From contig CM055901.1 of assembly GCA_029582155.1 (NCBI GenBank), positions 52,023,206 to 52,087,205 of the forward strand: a stretch of 64,000 nt of DNA. Direction: 5' to 3'. Position 1 is the stretch's first letter, and each line of letters starts with the position of its first letter. This DNA comes from Panopea generosa (taxonomy: Eukaryota; Mollusca; Bivalvia; Adapedonta; Hiatellidae). Made by a program: the position numbers and the translations under genes. This document shows positions 12,601 to 22,945 of this stretch, piece after piece. The notes beneath the pieces were generated by a model. It had not been told where the DNA came from and did no database searches. It saw nothing but the letters and a program-made list of their open reading frames with translations.

Positions 12601-15600
12601 AGATTATCCTATAAAATGATTTATATGAAATATTAGTTTTAGACTCAGACAATGACCAGAAAGAGTTAATGACAGCATTCACAGTAGCCAAAGTTCCCCC
12701 TGAATCATATAGACTTACAGAAACCAAAATGTGTACAAGCCAGTATTTGTTACTACCACCGCCATTGTCTGTAACTGACACAAGCTGAGATTTTTGCTGT
12801 TATGTATTGCACATCTTTCTATGCATGCACTTTATATTGAGGGATTTTTGTGACTTGTGTTTTGTGATTATGTTATCTCATTCATTTGTAGCCAAGAGAA
12901 GATTTTCGTCAAATGAATCCAATACAAGAGGTTAGTTTATTTTGATCTAGTAAAATTGTGATGAACAAAATTCCCGAAAGCACTTTACCTGAAATTATTA
13001 TCCTGCATATTTTATTTTCATGATTTTTAATGCTCAACCGCTGAAGTGGGACAAACATAATTATGGTGTTGTCTGTCCCATAATTATAAACATGGACAGT
13101 GAATTTTTTTTATTCCAATATCAATCAACAAACTAACTATACAACTTTCCAATCTTGCATATAGCAGCAGCATGTCAGTTAATCCAAGTGTTGGTTAATG
13201 ACCTTGACCCACTTTCACTATTTCTTGCAAATACATTATGACTTTCATTGAGAAGGCGGTGCATCAGTGTAAAATGTGCTTATCTTTCAGTAGCCATTTT
13301 GTACTTAATTTTCTATGTACATGTACTATATATACTATTTTGTTACCAAAAGTTTCTCAAAACAATCACAATTTGGTCTTGTTATTTTTTTTTTATTTTA
13401 AATGAGCGATAGTATTTAATTATATTCTTGTATCTATCTATTTTCATCTTTTCTGATATACCATACGGATAATCTAGTGGTAGTGCATCCTAACCTTGCA
13501 TGCTGGTGCTTGTGAGCTGGATTCCAGCTGAGTCATACCAAATACTTTAAAAGTAGGTAGAGGAAGATAGCTGTCTTATCTCTCAGCAAATATGGAACAA
13601 TAATCTAAGACTGGTAATATGTTACAATGATGTAACTGGGTGGGGTACAATAATAGCACTGCTAGTACCATCTTCAGCAGACACAGGCATCTTATGATTG
13701 TAGTATTGTAAACCTTCCATGAGGGAGATTGTGAATCAATTCCCTGGCAAAGTCAACCTCCCCTGTCTGAGATTGGAAGTTCATTCCCTGGCAGAGAAAA
13801 TTTTCCATGTGTGAGACTGAGTGTTCATTCCCTAGCAGAGCAAACCTTGCTTGTTGGAGATTGTGTGTTAATTCCCTGGCAGAGTAAACCTCCCATATCC
13901 GAGATTGGAAGTTCATTCCCTGGCAAAGTAAACCTTCCATGTGGGAGATATGAACTTCTCTGGCAGAGTAAACTTTGCTTGTTGGATATTGGATGTTAAC
14001 TCTCTGGCAGAGTAACCTCCAATATCTGAGATTGAAAGTTCATTCCCTGGCAGAGTAAACCATCCATGTGGGAGATTGGAAGTTAATTCCCTGGCAGAGT
14101 AAACCTCCCATGTGGGAGACTGGAGTTCGTTCCATTGCAAAGTAAACATCGCATGTGGGAGACTGGGAGTTCATTCCCTAATAGAGCAAACCGTCCATGT
14201 GGGAGACTGGGAGTTCATTCCCTGGCAGAGTAAACCTCCTATGTGAGACATTAGGAGTTCATTCCCTGGTAGAGTAAACCTTCCATGTGAGAGACTGGGA
14301 GTTATTTTCCTGGTAGAGTAAACCTTCCATGTGGGAGACTGGGAGTTCATTCCCTGGTAGAGTAAACCTCCCATGTGGAAGATTAGAAATCATTCCCTGG
14401 TAGAGTAAACCTTCAATGTGAGAGATTAGAAGTCATTCCCTGGCAGAGTAAACCTTCCATGTGGGAGACTGGGAGTTCATTCCCTGGTAGAGTAAACCTC
14501 CCATGTGGGAGACTGGGAGTTCATTCCCTGGTAAAGTAAACCTTTTTTGTGGGAGATTAGAAGACATTCCCTGGCAGAGTAAACCTTCCATGTGGGAGAC
14601 TGTGAGTTCATTCCCTGGTAAAGTAAACCTTACATGTGGGAGATTAGAAGACATTCCTTGGCAGATGGGAGACTGGGAGTTCATTCCCTGGTAAAGTAAA
14701 CCTTACATGTGAGAGATTAGAAGTCATTCCCTGGCAGAGTAAACCGTCCATGTGGGAGATTGGAAGTTCGTTCCCTGGCAGAGTAAATCTTCCATGTGGG
14801 AGATTGGGAGTTCATTCCCTAGCAGAGTAAACCTTACTTGTGGGAGATTGGGTGTTAACTCCCTAGCTGAGTAATCTTTGCTTGTGGGAGATTGGGAGTT
14901 TATCCTTTGCAAATTAAACCTCCCATGTGGGAGACTGGGAGTTCATTCCCTGGCAGAGTAAACTTTTCATGTGGGATGTTGGAAGCTCATTTTTTGGCAG
15001 AGTAAACCTCCCATGTGAGAGACTTTGAGTTCATTCCCTTTTAAAGTAAACTTCCCATATAGGAGACTAAGAGTTCATTCCCTGGCAGAGTAAACCTTGC
15101 TTGTAAGAGATTGGGAGTTCATTTCCTGGGAGAATAAACCTCCCATGTGAGAGACAGGGAGTTCATTCCCTTGTAGAGTAAACCTTCCATGTGGGAGATT
15201 GGAAGTTCATTCCCTGGCAGAGTTAACCTTCAATGTGGGAGATTGGGAGTTAATTCTTTGGTAGAGTAAACCTTCCATGTGAGAGATTGGAAGTTCATTC
15301 CCTGTCAGAGGAAACCTTCCATGTTGGAGACTGGGAGTTCATTCCCTTGCAAAGTAAACCTCCCATGTGGGAGATTGGAAGTTTATTCCCTGGCTGAGTA
15401 AATTCCCATGTGGGAGACTGGGAGTTCATTCCCTGGCATAGTAAACCTTCCATGTGAGAGATTGGAAGTTCATTCCCGGGCAGAGTAAACCTCCCATGTG
15501 GGAGATTGGGAGTTCATTCCCGGGCAGAGTAAACCTTCCATGTGGGAGACTGGGAGTTCATTCCCTGGCAAAGTAAACCTTCCATGTGAGAGACTGGGAG

Positions 15601-18600
15601 TTCATTCCCTGGCATAGTAAACCTCCCATGTGAGAGACTGGGAGTTCATTCCCAGGCAGAGTAAACCTCCCATGTTGGAGACTGGGAGTTCATTACCGGG
15701 CAGAGTAAACCTTCCATGTGAGAGATTGGGAGTTCATTCCCTGGCAGAGTAAACCATCCATGTGGGAGACTGGGAGTTCATTCCCTGGCAGATTAAACCT
15801 TCCATTGGGGAGACTGGGAGTTCATTCCCTGGCAGAGTAAATCTTCCATGTGGGGGATAAGAAGTCATTCCTTTGTAGAGTAAACCATCAATGTGGGAGA
15901 CTGGGAGTTCATTCCCTAGAAGAGTAAACCATCCATGTGGGAGACTGGGAGTTCATTCCCTGGCAGAGTAAACCTCCCATGTTGGAGACTGGGAGTTCAT
16001 TCCCGGGCAGAGTAAACCATCCATGTGGGAGACTGGGAGTTCATTCCCTGGCAGAGTAAACCTCCCATGTGGGAGACTGGGAGTTCATTCCCTGGCAGAG
16101 TAAACCTCCCATGTGGGAGATTGAGTGTTAATTAGATTTAGTTGAACTTAGAGGTCAGTGATTTTGAGAAAGAAACCACTTGGTCTGGAACACATGACAG
16201 TGTTAAACACTATACAATAATTATACTTTCTTTTTCTATAATACAGCTCTTGTTATGGTTTTTAGCCCATATTTTTGGAGAAATACCATACTCATTCTAA
16301 TGTGAAAAATCATGAATGCTGGAATTATATTTAATAGCGTGACATTATCTGTAACCTGCTATACTCTTGTTTACTTTTTAGTCTACTTCAATGTGTTATT
16401 ATTTCAAACTTTGTGAACTACATGTATTGTTATATTTTCACATTCTTCAAGTTTTCTGTTGTCTGACCCCTCTGTGATTCTGTTGGATTGATCGATATCA
16501 GTAATTTGAATTCTGAAACTTTTCAAAAATAAAACGAGATTGATCATGAGAATAATGTTGTAGTAAGAACAAGGTAAATAGTTAATGGGCGATTGACTTG
16601 AAACATGGCATACGTTACGAACATAAATTGTAGATGTGCAGGACGCACATAAATTGCAATGCTTACTTTATAATGCGGGGGTATTTATCATCTTCAGTGA
16701 TAGGTCTAGTTTTTAATTGTTTCTATTATTCAATTAATTGGATCGTATGAAATAATAAAAACTGTAAATAAATTATTTCAAAATTATTGCACCAATAATT
16801 ATTTTTATTAGTCATGAGACAGTAAGAAACTAAACACAGATGCCAAGATTAGCTAAATCTGTAATATTTTACCAAATATCAAAAATTGACCGATATTTTA
16901 TAATTATACAAACACACAATGCTAAATAAATACATAGACTTTGTCTATTATTGATAAAGTTATTGATATTGGAAATCATTATTTTACTCTCAATTAAATT
17001 GGACAGGAGCCATAACTCTTGTGATATTTGACCGTAATTGACAAATCTCAAAATAAACTTATATTCTATAATTATAGAGATACACAGACCATTTCAATAG
17101 TTTCATTTCAATAGTTTATTCACTCAATTCATGGTATACATGACAATATGAGAAATAACAAAAATACATACAATATACAGTAGAGGCTAATTACATATGA
17201 CCAGAACAGGAATACTGCAAAAATACTATAGTTATACTTTAAATGAATTTCCGATAATTTGTGTTGTGTTGTTCGGTGTTTTTTTTTGTTTTGCCATTGG
17301 GAGAGTACCCTACATTAAATGAAACTATATATAAAATGAAATAATCCAGACGTTACTTATATTATGTATCTGGTGTAATAATAAAATTCAACGACGTCAG
17401 TTATATGCCAGTTGTCGAAGTGATTGATTTAGAACCATTATTTTACCAAAAATAAGTTTAAAAAGGGACAATAATTCTTGTAAAATTTTACCAACAGACA
17501 AATATTGAACATTGGTGTGTATTTTATAATTAAACAGCAACTCAGCAACTATTAATTAAATACTCTGAATGGTGGGGTGCATAATAAATCTGGAATCACT
17601 TTTCCTTCTGTTCTTCAGCTATGTACACCTTCACTTGCTATATGTTCTATCTACGTATGTCTATGTTTCACTGTAGGACTTTATATACAATATGCTACCT
17701 CCACCCGAGGAGACGAAATTTACAGAGTTAAGCGAGGCCAGAGTTTCCTCAGACAGTCTCGCTGGTACAGAGGTTGGTAAACTATAGATTAGCTAGTAGG
17801 TCCATCAGTCGGAGATTCTAAGTCACAAAAGTTTTATATTCACCTCCACCACTCTGATCTTCTTCTTTCTCCGACTTCTGTAAATGTACTGCAACATTAG
17901 TTTAGATATTTTGATTTTACTTGCTCAGTGTCTGTATAAACCCTAATACGCTATTTTGAAACTATGTCATTTTATATTTAGATAGAACCTACTGTATTAG
18001 GGATGACAGCACATTTATCTGTTACATACATTATACAATACAATAGATTCAATATTAATGTGTTACCTGTATTGGACGAGTCTAACTATAAATAGAATGA
18101 TGTAGTTTCGCAATAGCGTATTTGGTTTATAATCTGCTTGCAGTGTATTGTACAATAAACTACTTTACCGTTGAACCATTAACATAATTATAGTGGTGTA
18201 TGATGTAACATAACATTTAGAGTAGTGTATCATATACTTTAACCTTTGAACCTATTAACATAATTATAGTGGTGTATGATGTAACATAACATTTAGAGTA
18301 GTGTATCATATACTTTAACCTTTGAACCATTAACATAATTATAGTGGTGTATGATGTAACATAACATTTAGAGTAGTGTATCATATACTTTTAACATTTT
18401 AAAATAGAATATCACAAAACTTGATATTAAGAATAGAAAATTATATATCTTAACATTTAGTTAACGTTTAAGCTTATATTCTTTCATTTTCAACCTACTT
18501 GACCCAGGACCTGGGGGGTCGTGGGTAAGATCCCACGCCAGGGTTACGTGTAGTGTCCTAGAATAAGACACTTTATTGGCATATGCTTAGTACTTATTCT

Positions 18601-19808
18601 GCACGGAGACTTTGTATAAGTTTTCGATCGATGTAAAACTAAATAAGTTCAAACAAACTATTTTATGCAATTGATTGTGTAAAGTAAGAAAGAGATCAAG
18701 TTATTTATTATAAAGAGGTCATAGCCATATCAATCAACTTTGATAAAAATACAAAGTTATGCAATTTAAGGGCTTTTTACTGTCCCTAACACAGTATAGT
18801 TTCCTCTTGCCCACATTTGAGTGCTGGTTTTGGATTTTATCTTCCAGTATGGCCATTGTTACTGATAAATGACTTCATAAATACAAATTAAATTCCATTT
18901 CTTTGTTAATACAACTCTCTTAAAGGAAGGGGGGGGTTTTAGCGGTCAGATAAAATGCAATATATATTAATGATGTTTATTGGTTGTCTCTGTTTCAACC
19001 TCGTTTTTTCGTCTTGCCCCATAATCCAGTATGGCAACCATTACATGCTAAAAATAAAATAATTTGAAATTATGAAATTTACCAGTTTATGGGTCAAACT
19101 TTCAGTGTAAAATATATTTTTTTTTTTTCATCTTAACATAGTTAACAAAAATTCTTACAAAGATATGTCCACAGACTTTTAACAATAATTTTCTAGCGGA
19201 AAAATGTATAAAATAAAAGATATTGTATAAATTATACCCCAAAAAAAACCATTTCATTCTCAATATATAGTTAACAGCCATAATTCCTTAAGAAAAAAAA
19301 AATTGTATAAACTTAAACTGATCAATTGTTTTTACAGAATCATGAGGACGATGCTTCAAATGATGCAGACAATGAATCAGATTCCCCCTCACCTCCCCCT
19401 CCCACTCACCACGTTAATGAATACAATGGGGACAGTGGCTACGAGGCAGAGTCTAAACCTGAGGAGGACGATGAAGAAAATGAAACTTTGATGAATAGAA
19501 GTTACCATGGTAATGGTAGTTATGAAGGGGAGAGTACTCCCCATTCACCAGACATTCATACGTACAATGCATATTCAGAGGGGACAACTCCGCCATCTCC
19601 AGAATCTAAAAATAGCTTCATGTCAGACAAAACTGATATTGTGTCTCCCACATTAAATTTGGACAAAGTTCCTCCAGAAAAAATGTCACCTACAACCCCA
19701 GACTCTAAAATAGTGACATACGGATTCCCTGCACCTGTGATAGATGATGGATCAGAGTTTCCTCCACACAAGTCCAGTATTATAACAAACATGGGAGACA
19801 ATACTTAG
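2528..19808 (+). CDS. 3' part of a gene for an unrecognised single-pass membrane protein (10 exons)
   Basis: I do not recognise the family. Exons read from splice sites: 2528-2685, 3174-3373, 4205-4382, 6584-6823, 7706-7782, 8508-8634, 9230-9309, 12892-12930, 17677-17772, 19338-19808 (stop TAG). From 3174 onward all phases join. The order is a short ectodomain remnant, a Thr/Pro-rich stalk (exons 2-3, with NST glycosylation sequons in FNSTGF and HNSTTT), one membrane helix (LIALSLVGFLLIIAILVAVI, exon 4), a stop-transfer run RQRRKQKREKEEKKK, then a cytoplasmic tail of about 300 residues rich in Asp/Glu, Ser and Pro with possible SH3-type motifs (PSPPPPTHH, NMLPPPEE). The topology is type I by the positive-inside rule. 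The 5' end is outside the window. The junction between the first two exons is out of phase, so a small exon may be missing or the first exon may be misassigned. It is the tail-to-tail neighbour of SPEF2. Confidence 0.7.
3548..3985. repeat. 96-bp tandem repeat, about 4.3 copies
   Basis: CTTGGTATCTACTGACATCA recurs at 3684, 3780, 3876 and 3971 (periods 96, 96, 95). Each unit also has TTATCAACATGATGTTTTCA. The first copy is diverged and internally duplicated. It lies in the intron between 3373 and 4205. Confidence 0.9.
4383..6583. other. intron of the plus-strand gene; one diverged 97-bp duplication
   Basis: No exon was recognised. GGAAAACAAACATGGATACC occurs at 5751 and 5848, marking a two-copy tandem duplication of about 97 bp. 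The rest is ordinary AT-rich intron. Confidence 0.6.
6584..6823 (+). CDS. transmembrane exon of the plus-strand gene
   Basis: The exon lies between TTAACAG and GAG|GTATGA, in phase with both neighbours (1 in, 1 out). It begins directly with about 22 hydrophobic residues, then a highly charged juxtamembrane stretch RQRRKQKREKEEKKKNED, then the proximal tail containing NQNYLARLDEFSMVSATLGG. Hydrophobic length and the flanking basic cluster give a confident single-pass helix with the C terminus in the cytoplasm. Confidence 0.8.
7324..7492 (-). mobile_element. SINE family A copy with tRNA-like head
   Basis: Minus-strand copy; the head at 7420-7492 reads in reverse as a tRNA-like sequence with B-box-like and A-box-like stretches (GACTGAGCCAACC on the plus strand is GGTTGGCTCAGTC reversed). 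It lacks the distal 3' part. Otherwise the intron 6824-7705 shows no feature. Confidence 0.75.
7783..9229. other. introns around exon 8508-8634
   Basis: Both introns (7783-8507, 8635-9229) are AT-rich. The first contains three diverged copies of a segment holding GTATGTATA and AAGGAACTT near the donor (7783-7935) and a short CAGA run at 8356-8374. Nothing else was recognised. Confidence 0.5.
9588..9662. repeat. CAGA and AT microsatellites
   Basis: A GACA/CAGA tetranucleotide run spans about 9588-9615 and a (TA)n run lies at 9645-9662, both in the intron after exon 9230-9309. Confidence 0.85.
9676..10285. repeat. 53-bp minisatellite, about 11 copies
   Basis: The unit includes GATAGATATCTCGGCCAAGT and AAACCTAAGTTACATGGTAA, with period 53. 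The first copies read CTCAGCC and later ones CTCGGCC. Two shorter variants carrying GATAGACATC and lacking about 6-8 bp recur at 10047 and 10207, suggesting duplication of a multi-unit block. Confidence 0.95.
10290..12120. other. intron without recognised genes
   Basis: AT-rich. About 10680-10765 resembles the 3' end of the SINE at 41985 (shares CTTTGCAATTGAGCTA). Open frames at 11029-11235 and 11446-11772 have intron-like composition and no splice context, so I do not call them genes. Confidence 0.5.
12225..12515 (+). mobile_element. SINE family B, one copy plus a partial second copy
   Basis: The head CTCCGTGACCGAGTGGTCTA is tRNA(Ser/Leu)-like (A box). The body has ACTGGATATACCATATATAA and TGTTGAAAATGGCATTA, then an A-rich tail to 12400. 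A second 5'-truncated copy follows at 12408-12515 (GGAAGGACTGTGGTTCTACT). Related copies lie at 22851-22945 and 36735-36990. Confidence 0.7.
13468..13665 (+). mobile_element. SINE family C, diverged copy
   Basis: The tRNA-like head (ACGGATAATCTAGTGGTAGT) is followed by GAGTCATACCAAATACTTTA, matching the better copy at 55666 (GGGTCATACCAAAGACTCTA). It directly precedes the 44-bp minisatellite. Confidence 0.6.
13710..16130. repeat. 44-bp minisatellite, about 55 copies
   Basis: The unit is GAGTTCATTCCCTGGCAGAG followed by TAAACCTTCCATGTGGGAGA and CTGG, period 44. Copies at the left are more diverged than those at 15400-16130, the usual sign of more recent amplification on one side. Open frames on both strands inside it are by-products of the repeat. 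It sits in the 4.7-kb intron between exons 12892-12930 and 17677-17772. Confidence 0.95.
17050..17200 (-). mobile_element. possible LINE 3' end
   Basis: Read on the minus strand this gives CATGAATTGAGTGAATAAAC, then a duplicated ACTATTGAAATGA, resembling a non-LTR retrotransposon 3' end with AATAAA and a short tandem tail. No coding part is attached. The remaining intron 16131-17676 shows nothing else. Confidence 0.3.
18160..18395. repeat. 75-bp tandem repeat, three copies
   Basis: TTGAACC occurs at 18171, 18246 and 18322; each unit has ATAATTATAGTGGTGTATGA and GTGTATCATATACTTT. The three copies are nearly identical, so the duplication is recent. It lies in the intron before the last exon. 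Confidence 0.9.
18505..18612 (+). mobile_element. tRNA-derived SINE fragment (family E)
   Basis: GTCGTGGGTAAGATCCCACG resembles a B-box region; AAGACACTTTATTGGCATAT then GCTTAGTACTTATTCTG matches 59515-59560. Family assignment is by these two copies only. Confidence 0.4.
19338..19808 (+). CDS. terminal coding exon, acidic Ser/Pro-rich tail
   Basis: This 471-bp exon follows TTTTTACAG and starts NHEDDASNDADNESDSPSPP. It is strongly acidic and rich in Ser-Pro and Thr-Pro pairs (ESTPHSPD, TTPPSPES, MSPTTPDS), which are candidate proline-directed phosphorylation sites, and ends ITNMGDNT then TAG. A polyA signal follows at 19942. Low complexity makes homology assignment hard; the tail is probably disordered. 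Confidence 0.8.
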   Translation, partial: NHEDDASNDADNESDSPSPPPPTHHVNEYNGDSGYEAESKPEEDDEENETLMNRSYHGNGSYEGESTPHSPDIHTYNAYSEGTTPPSPESKNSFMSDKTDIVSPTLNLDKVPPEKMSPTTPDSKIVTYGFPAPVIDDGSEFPPHKSSIITNMGDNT

Positions 19809-19941
19809 AGAAAGAATATACATGTACGACGGTGTGGCCCAGTTTGCAGTGTGCAGTACCAACATTGTAACGCAATAAGAGCAGTATCTGGTACTGCTAC
19901 TGGATTATTTTTAATTTTCTGCTGTTTGTAATGAAATATAA

Positions 19942-19947
19942 AATAAA
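19942..19947 (+). terminator. polyadenylation signal AATAAA of the plus-strand gene
   Basis: The hexamer lies 134 bp after the TAG stop at 19806-19808 and is followed by a T-rich stretch, as expected for a 3' end. The 3' UTR would be about 150-160 nt. Confidence 0.6.
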
Positions 19948-20221
19948 GATTTCTTTTTTAAATGAAAATCTGTTTTAAATAGGTTCATATTCATTGTCGT
20001 ATATGTTAGGTTTTATTTACCCTCGCACTTTGCTGTGTTCTATTTTGGCGAGCATGTTCATATTCATGACATTGTGTTGACTTTTGAAAGCTTCGAAAAA
20101 AATGAATATTCCTCATTAGAACAGTGATAATTTATATTTACTCAATACTGATAAATTTAGTTGAAGCAGTGACTAATCTAGTGGTTGTGCTCATTGACAA
20201 CTTGCCCTGGTGGATGGTGGA

Positions 20222-20668
20222 GCCACTGTGTGACACAGGTGCAGGGGAAGTAATCCATTACTACCCAGTGTGACACAGGTGCAGGGGAAGTAATCCATTA
20301 CTACCCAGTATGACATAGGTGCAGGGGAAGTTATCGACTACTCCCAGTGTGATACAAGTGCAGGGGAAGTAATCGATTGCTACCCAGTGTGACACAGGTG
20401 CAAGGGAAGTAATCCACTACTCCTCCATTGTGATACAAGTGCAGTGGAAGTAATCCATTACTACCCAGTGTGATACAAGTGCAGGGGAAGTAATCCATTA
20501 CTACCCAGTGTGATACAAGTGCAGGGGAAGTAATCCATTACTACCCAGTGTGATACAAGTGCAGGGGAAGTAATCCATGTATGATTACTACACAGTGTGA
20601 TACAAGTGCAGGGGAAGTAATCCATGTATGATTACTACACAGTGTGATACAGGGGAAGTAATCCATTA
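20222..20668. repeat. 40-bp minisatellite, about 11 copies
   Basis: The unit reads CTACCCAGTGTGATACAAGT then GCAGGGGAAGTAATCCATTA. It starts with GTGACACAGG variants and ends with GTGATACAAG variants; two copies near 20577 and 20625 carry an added GTATGATTA. It lies just past the plus-strand gene's 3' end. Confidence 0.95.
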
Positions 20669-20699
20669 CAAAAAAATGGTGCAATAAAGAAAATTATAC

Positions 20700-21305
20700 A
20701 ATTGAGACATTTGTAGTCATATTTCATTATGTAACTTATTTTTAACATTAATTTAATTTGCCAAATGTATGTAACTTTAAGAATTGTATAGATCTATCAA
20801 TACTTATTTTTATGCTTTTTTTCATAAAGTCACATATATTCGATATTAGGTCCCTAAATAGCCAAAAACATGCCTTGAATAATTTGTGCCAAAATCTACA
20901 AAATAAAAAAACATCTACCAAACATAATATGAATACTTGTAAACATGCTGTACCACGACTTATATTGTATTATTGAGACTTTTGGCATAATTATATAAGA
21001 TGTGAATTTCATTTGTTAAAAGTTCATGAGATATGAACTTAAATGCTTCATGTACAAAGAAAGTGAACCCACAACGGGTTCATGTAAGATTTGCATATTG
21101 CATATAGCTCTTACCCCATGAATATTCAACAGAATTATTAATGTATCCAGTCTGTACCATCATGTCCCATTATCAAGTATTCAGCATTTATTATCAGCAA
21201 GTTAATAATTGTGTCCGTATGTTTTAGTTTGTTAATGAAAGCAGCACTGTCACACCTACTTTGTACACCAGTCCTGTATTAATTACAGTTAAATTGATTG
21301 ATTAC
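20700..21305. other. intergenic, nothing recognised
   Basis: AT-rich, no exon, SINE head or tandem repeat seen. A 72-codon open frame at 20758 has no supporting signal. Confidence 0.5.
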
Positions 21306-21600
21306 AGTGGGAATGGGAACCAGATTCAATTGAATGATTAAAGTTAAAAATGGGTACCAGATTAAATTGAATGATTAAAGTTGAAATCGGGAACCAGATT
21401 TAATTGAATGATTAAAGTTAAAAACGGATACCAGATCCAAGTGAATGATTAAAGATGAAAACAGGTACCAGATTCAATTGAATGATTAAAGTTAAAAATG
21501 GGTACCAGATTCAGTTGAATGATTAAAGTTGAAAACAGGTACCAGATTCAATTGAATGATTAAAATTAAAAATGGGTACCAGATTCAATTAAATGATTAT
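21306..21600. repeat. 37-bp minisatellite, about 8 copies
   Basis: The unit is AATGATTAAAGTTAAAAATG then GGTACCAGATTCAATTG, period 37, with alternating TTAAAAATGG and TTGAAAACAG forms. Confidence 0.95.
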
Positions 21601-22408
21601 AATAGAAACAGATTCATTGTAACCTATCTTAATACCTCGGTAACACTGGTTTTATTGTAAAATGTATTCACAACTAAAAACAACTATTCACAGGAATGTG
21701 TAAGATTTGGGTATGAAAGATAATATTTTATATTCAATGAATGAGTCGTGTGACAAATGTTAATATTTAGACTTGTTTTTGGCTATTTATATGTATAATA
21801 TCAGAGACTGAATTTTTAACCTTGTAAAAATTGCATAATTTATTGACTATATAACATGTTTATAGACTAAGCTCATATTTGTGTTTACTGTTTTATGTAC
21901 AGATCTGCATGTCCCTGTATATAATCGTGATCTCATTGTCTGTTATTACATTTGAATATGATTATGTTAACAGAATCTCAAATAACTGTTTTTTATTAAA
22001 ACATTTAACGGTATAAAGTTTGAGTAAGTCATAGAATTGGCAACATTTTACATTAAAAACTGTTCACAACTGTGGTTATTTCAGTTTTTAATTCATTTAA
22101 TGAATGTTATAATGTAATGGGTCCAAATTTTGGATTAATGTCCGAAAATACTAATTTCACATGTTAAGAGGTGTGCATTTTTAATGCAGAAATCATAGTT
22201 GCATTTCATTTGTAATAGTAAAAGATTTTGCAACCTGAACATAATTGTATAAATTACCTGTAGCATGATGCTGAACTGTACCAATGACTTAATAATTGTT
22301 TATGTCTCTGACAGTATAGTGAAACCAAAGTAGAGAAATAGTCTATTGTTTTGAAGTTTTTGTACTTTCTGAAGGGCAATAATTAACCGACTCAATATAC
22401 AGCTATAA
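21601..22408. other. intergenic, nothing recognised
   Basis: AT-rich single-copy-looking sequence without open frames or repeat structure that I could identify. Confidence 0.5.
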
Positions 22409-22740
22409 CTGAGCCAGACTTGGTTAGCTCAGTCGTTAGCATGTCTGACTATCAATCCAGGGGTTGTGAATTTGAATTCCACCCAGCCAGTCTCTGTGAT
22501 GATTGATATACTACAATGCATCTCATTGCCCTGCCAGTCTCTGTGATGATTGATATACTACAATGCATCTCATTGCCATTCATCTCTCACTGATGATTCA
22601 AGTGAGAAAGTTATCAGTTATTCATATAGATGGGTGTTGGGGTCCATGATAATCTTCCAGTATCCCAGGTAAATGTTGATTACATTAACTGATCATCCTT
22701 TAGCCCTCGATTGAATAAAAATGACACTAAATATTCAAAC
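22409..22740 (+). mobile_element. SINE family A, full-length with internal duplication
   Basis: The tRNA-like head has an A box in TGGTTAGCTCAGTCGTTAGC and a B-box-like GGTTGTGAATTTGAATTCC. The body shares CATTCATCTCTCAC, CTTCCAGTATCCCAGGTAAA, ACTGATCATC and a TAAAAATGACACTAAATATT 3' end with seven other copies here. A segment of about 44 bp starting GCCAGTCTCTGTGATGATTG is repeated in tandem inside the body. Confidence 0.85.
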
Positions 22741-22850
22741 AAAACAGCTTTTACCCAGTCACCTTATATATTTGCACTGAAACGACCAACTTGTCACCAA
22801 CCAAATGTTGAATCATGTCATGTGATATCATGAACCACTTTTTTTACTTG

Positions 22851-22945
22851 TCTGACTCATTCTGAGGTCTTCCTCCACCAGTAAAACTGGATATGCCATA
22901 TATAACCTGAAATGTGTTGAAAATGGCATTAAACCCAATTCTAAA
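22851..22945 (+). mobile_element. SINE family B, 3' fragment
   Basis: TCTGAGGTCTTCCTCCACCA then AAAACTGGATATGCCATATA and the A-rich tail match 12300-12390 closely; the tRNA head is missing. Confidence 0.65.

Noticed and set aside
13710..16130. CRISPR-like regular array
   Set aside because: Units are directly contiguous with no unique spacers, and the context is a eukaryotic intron.
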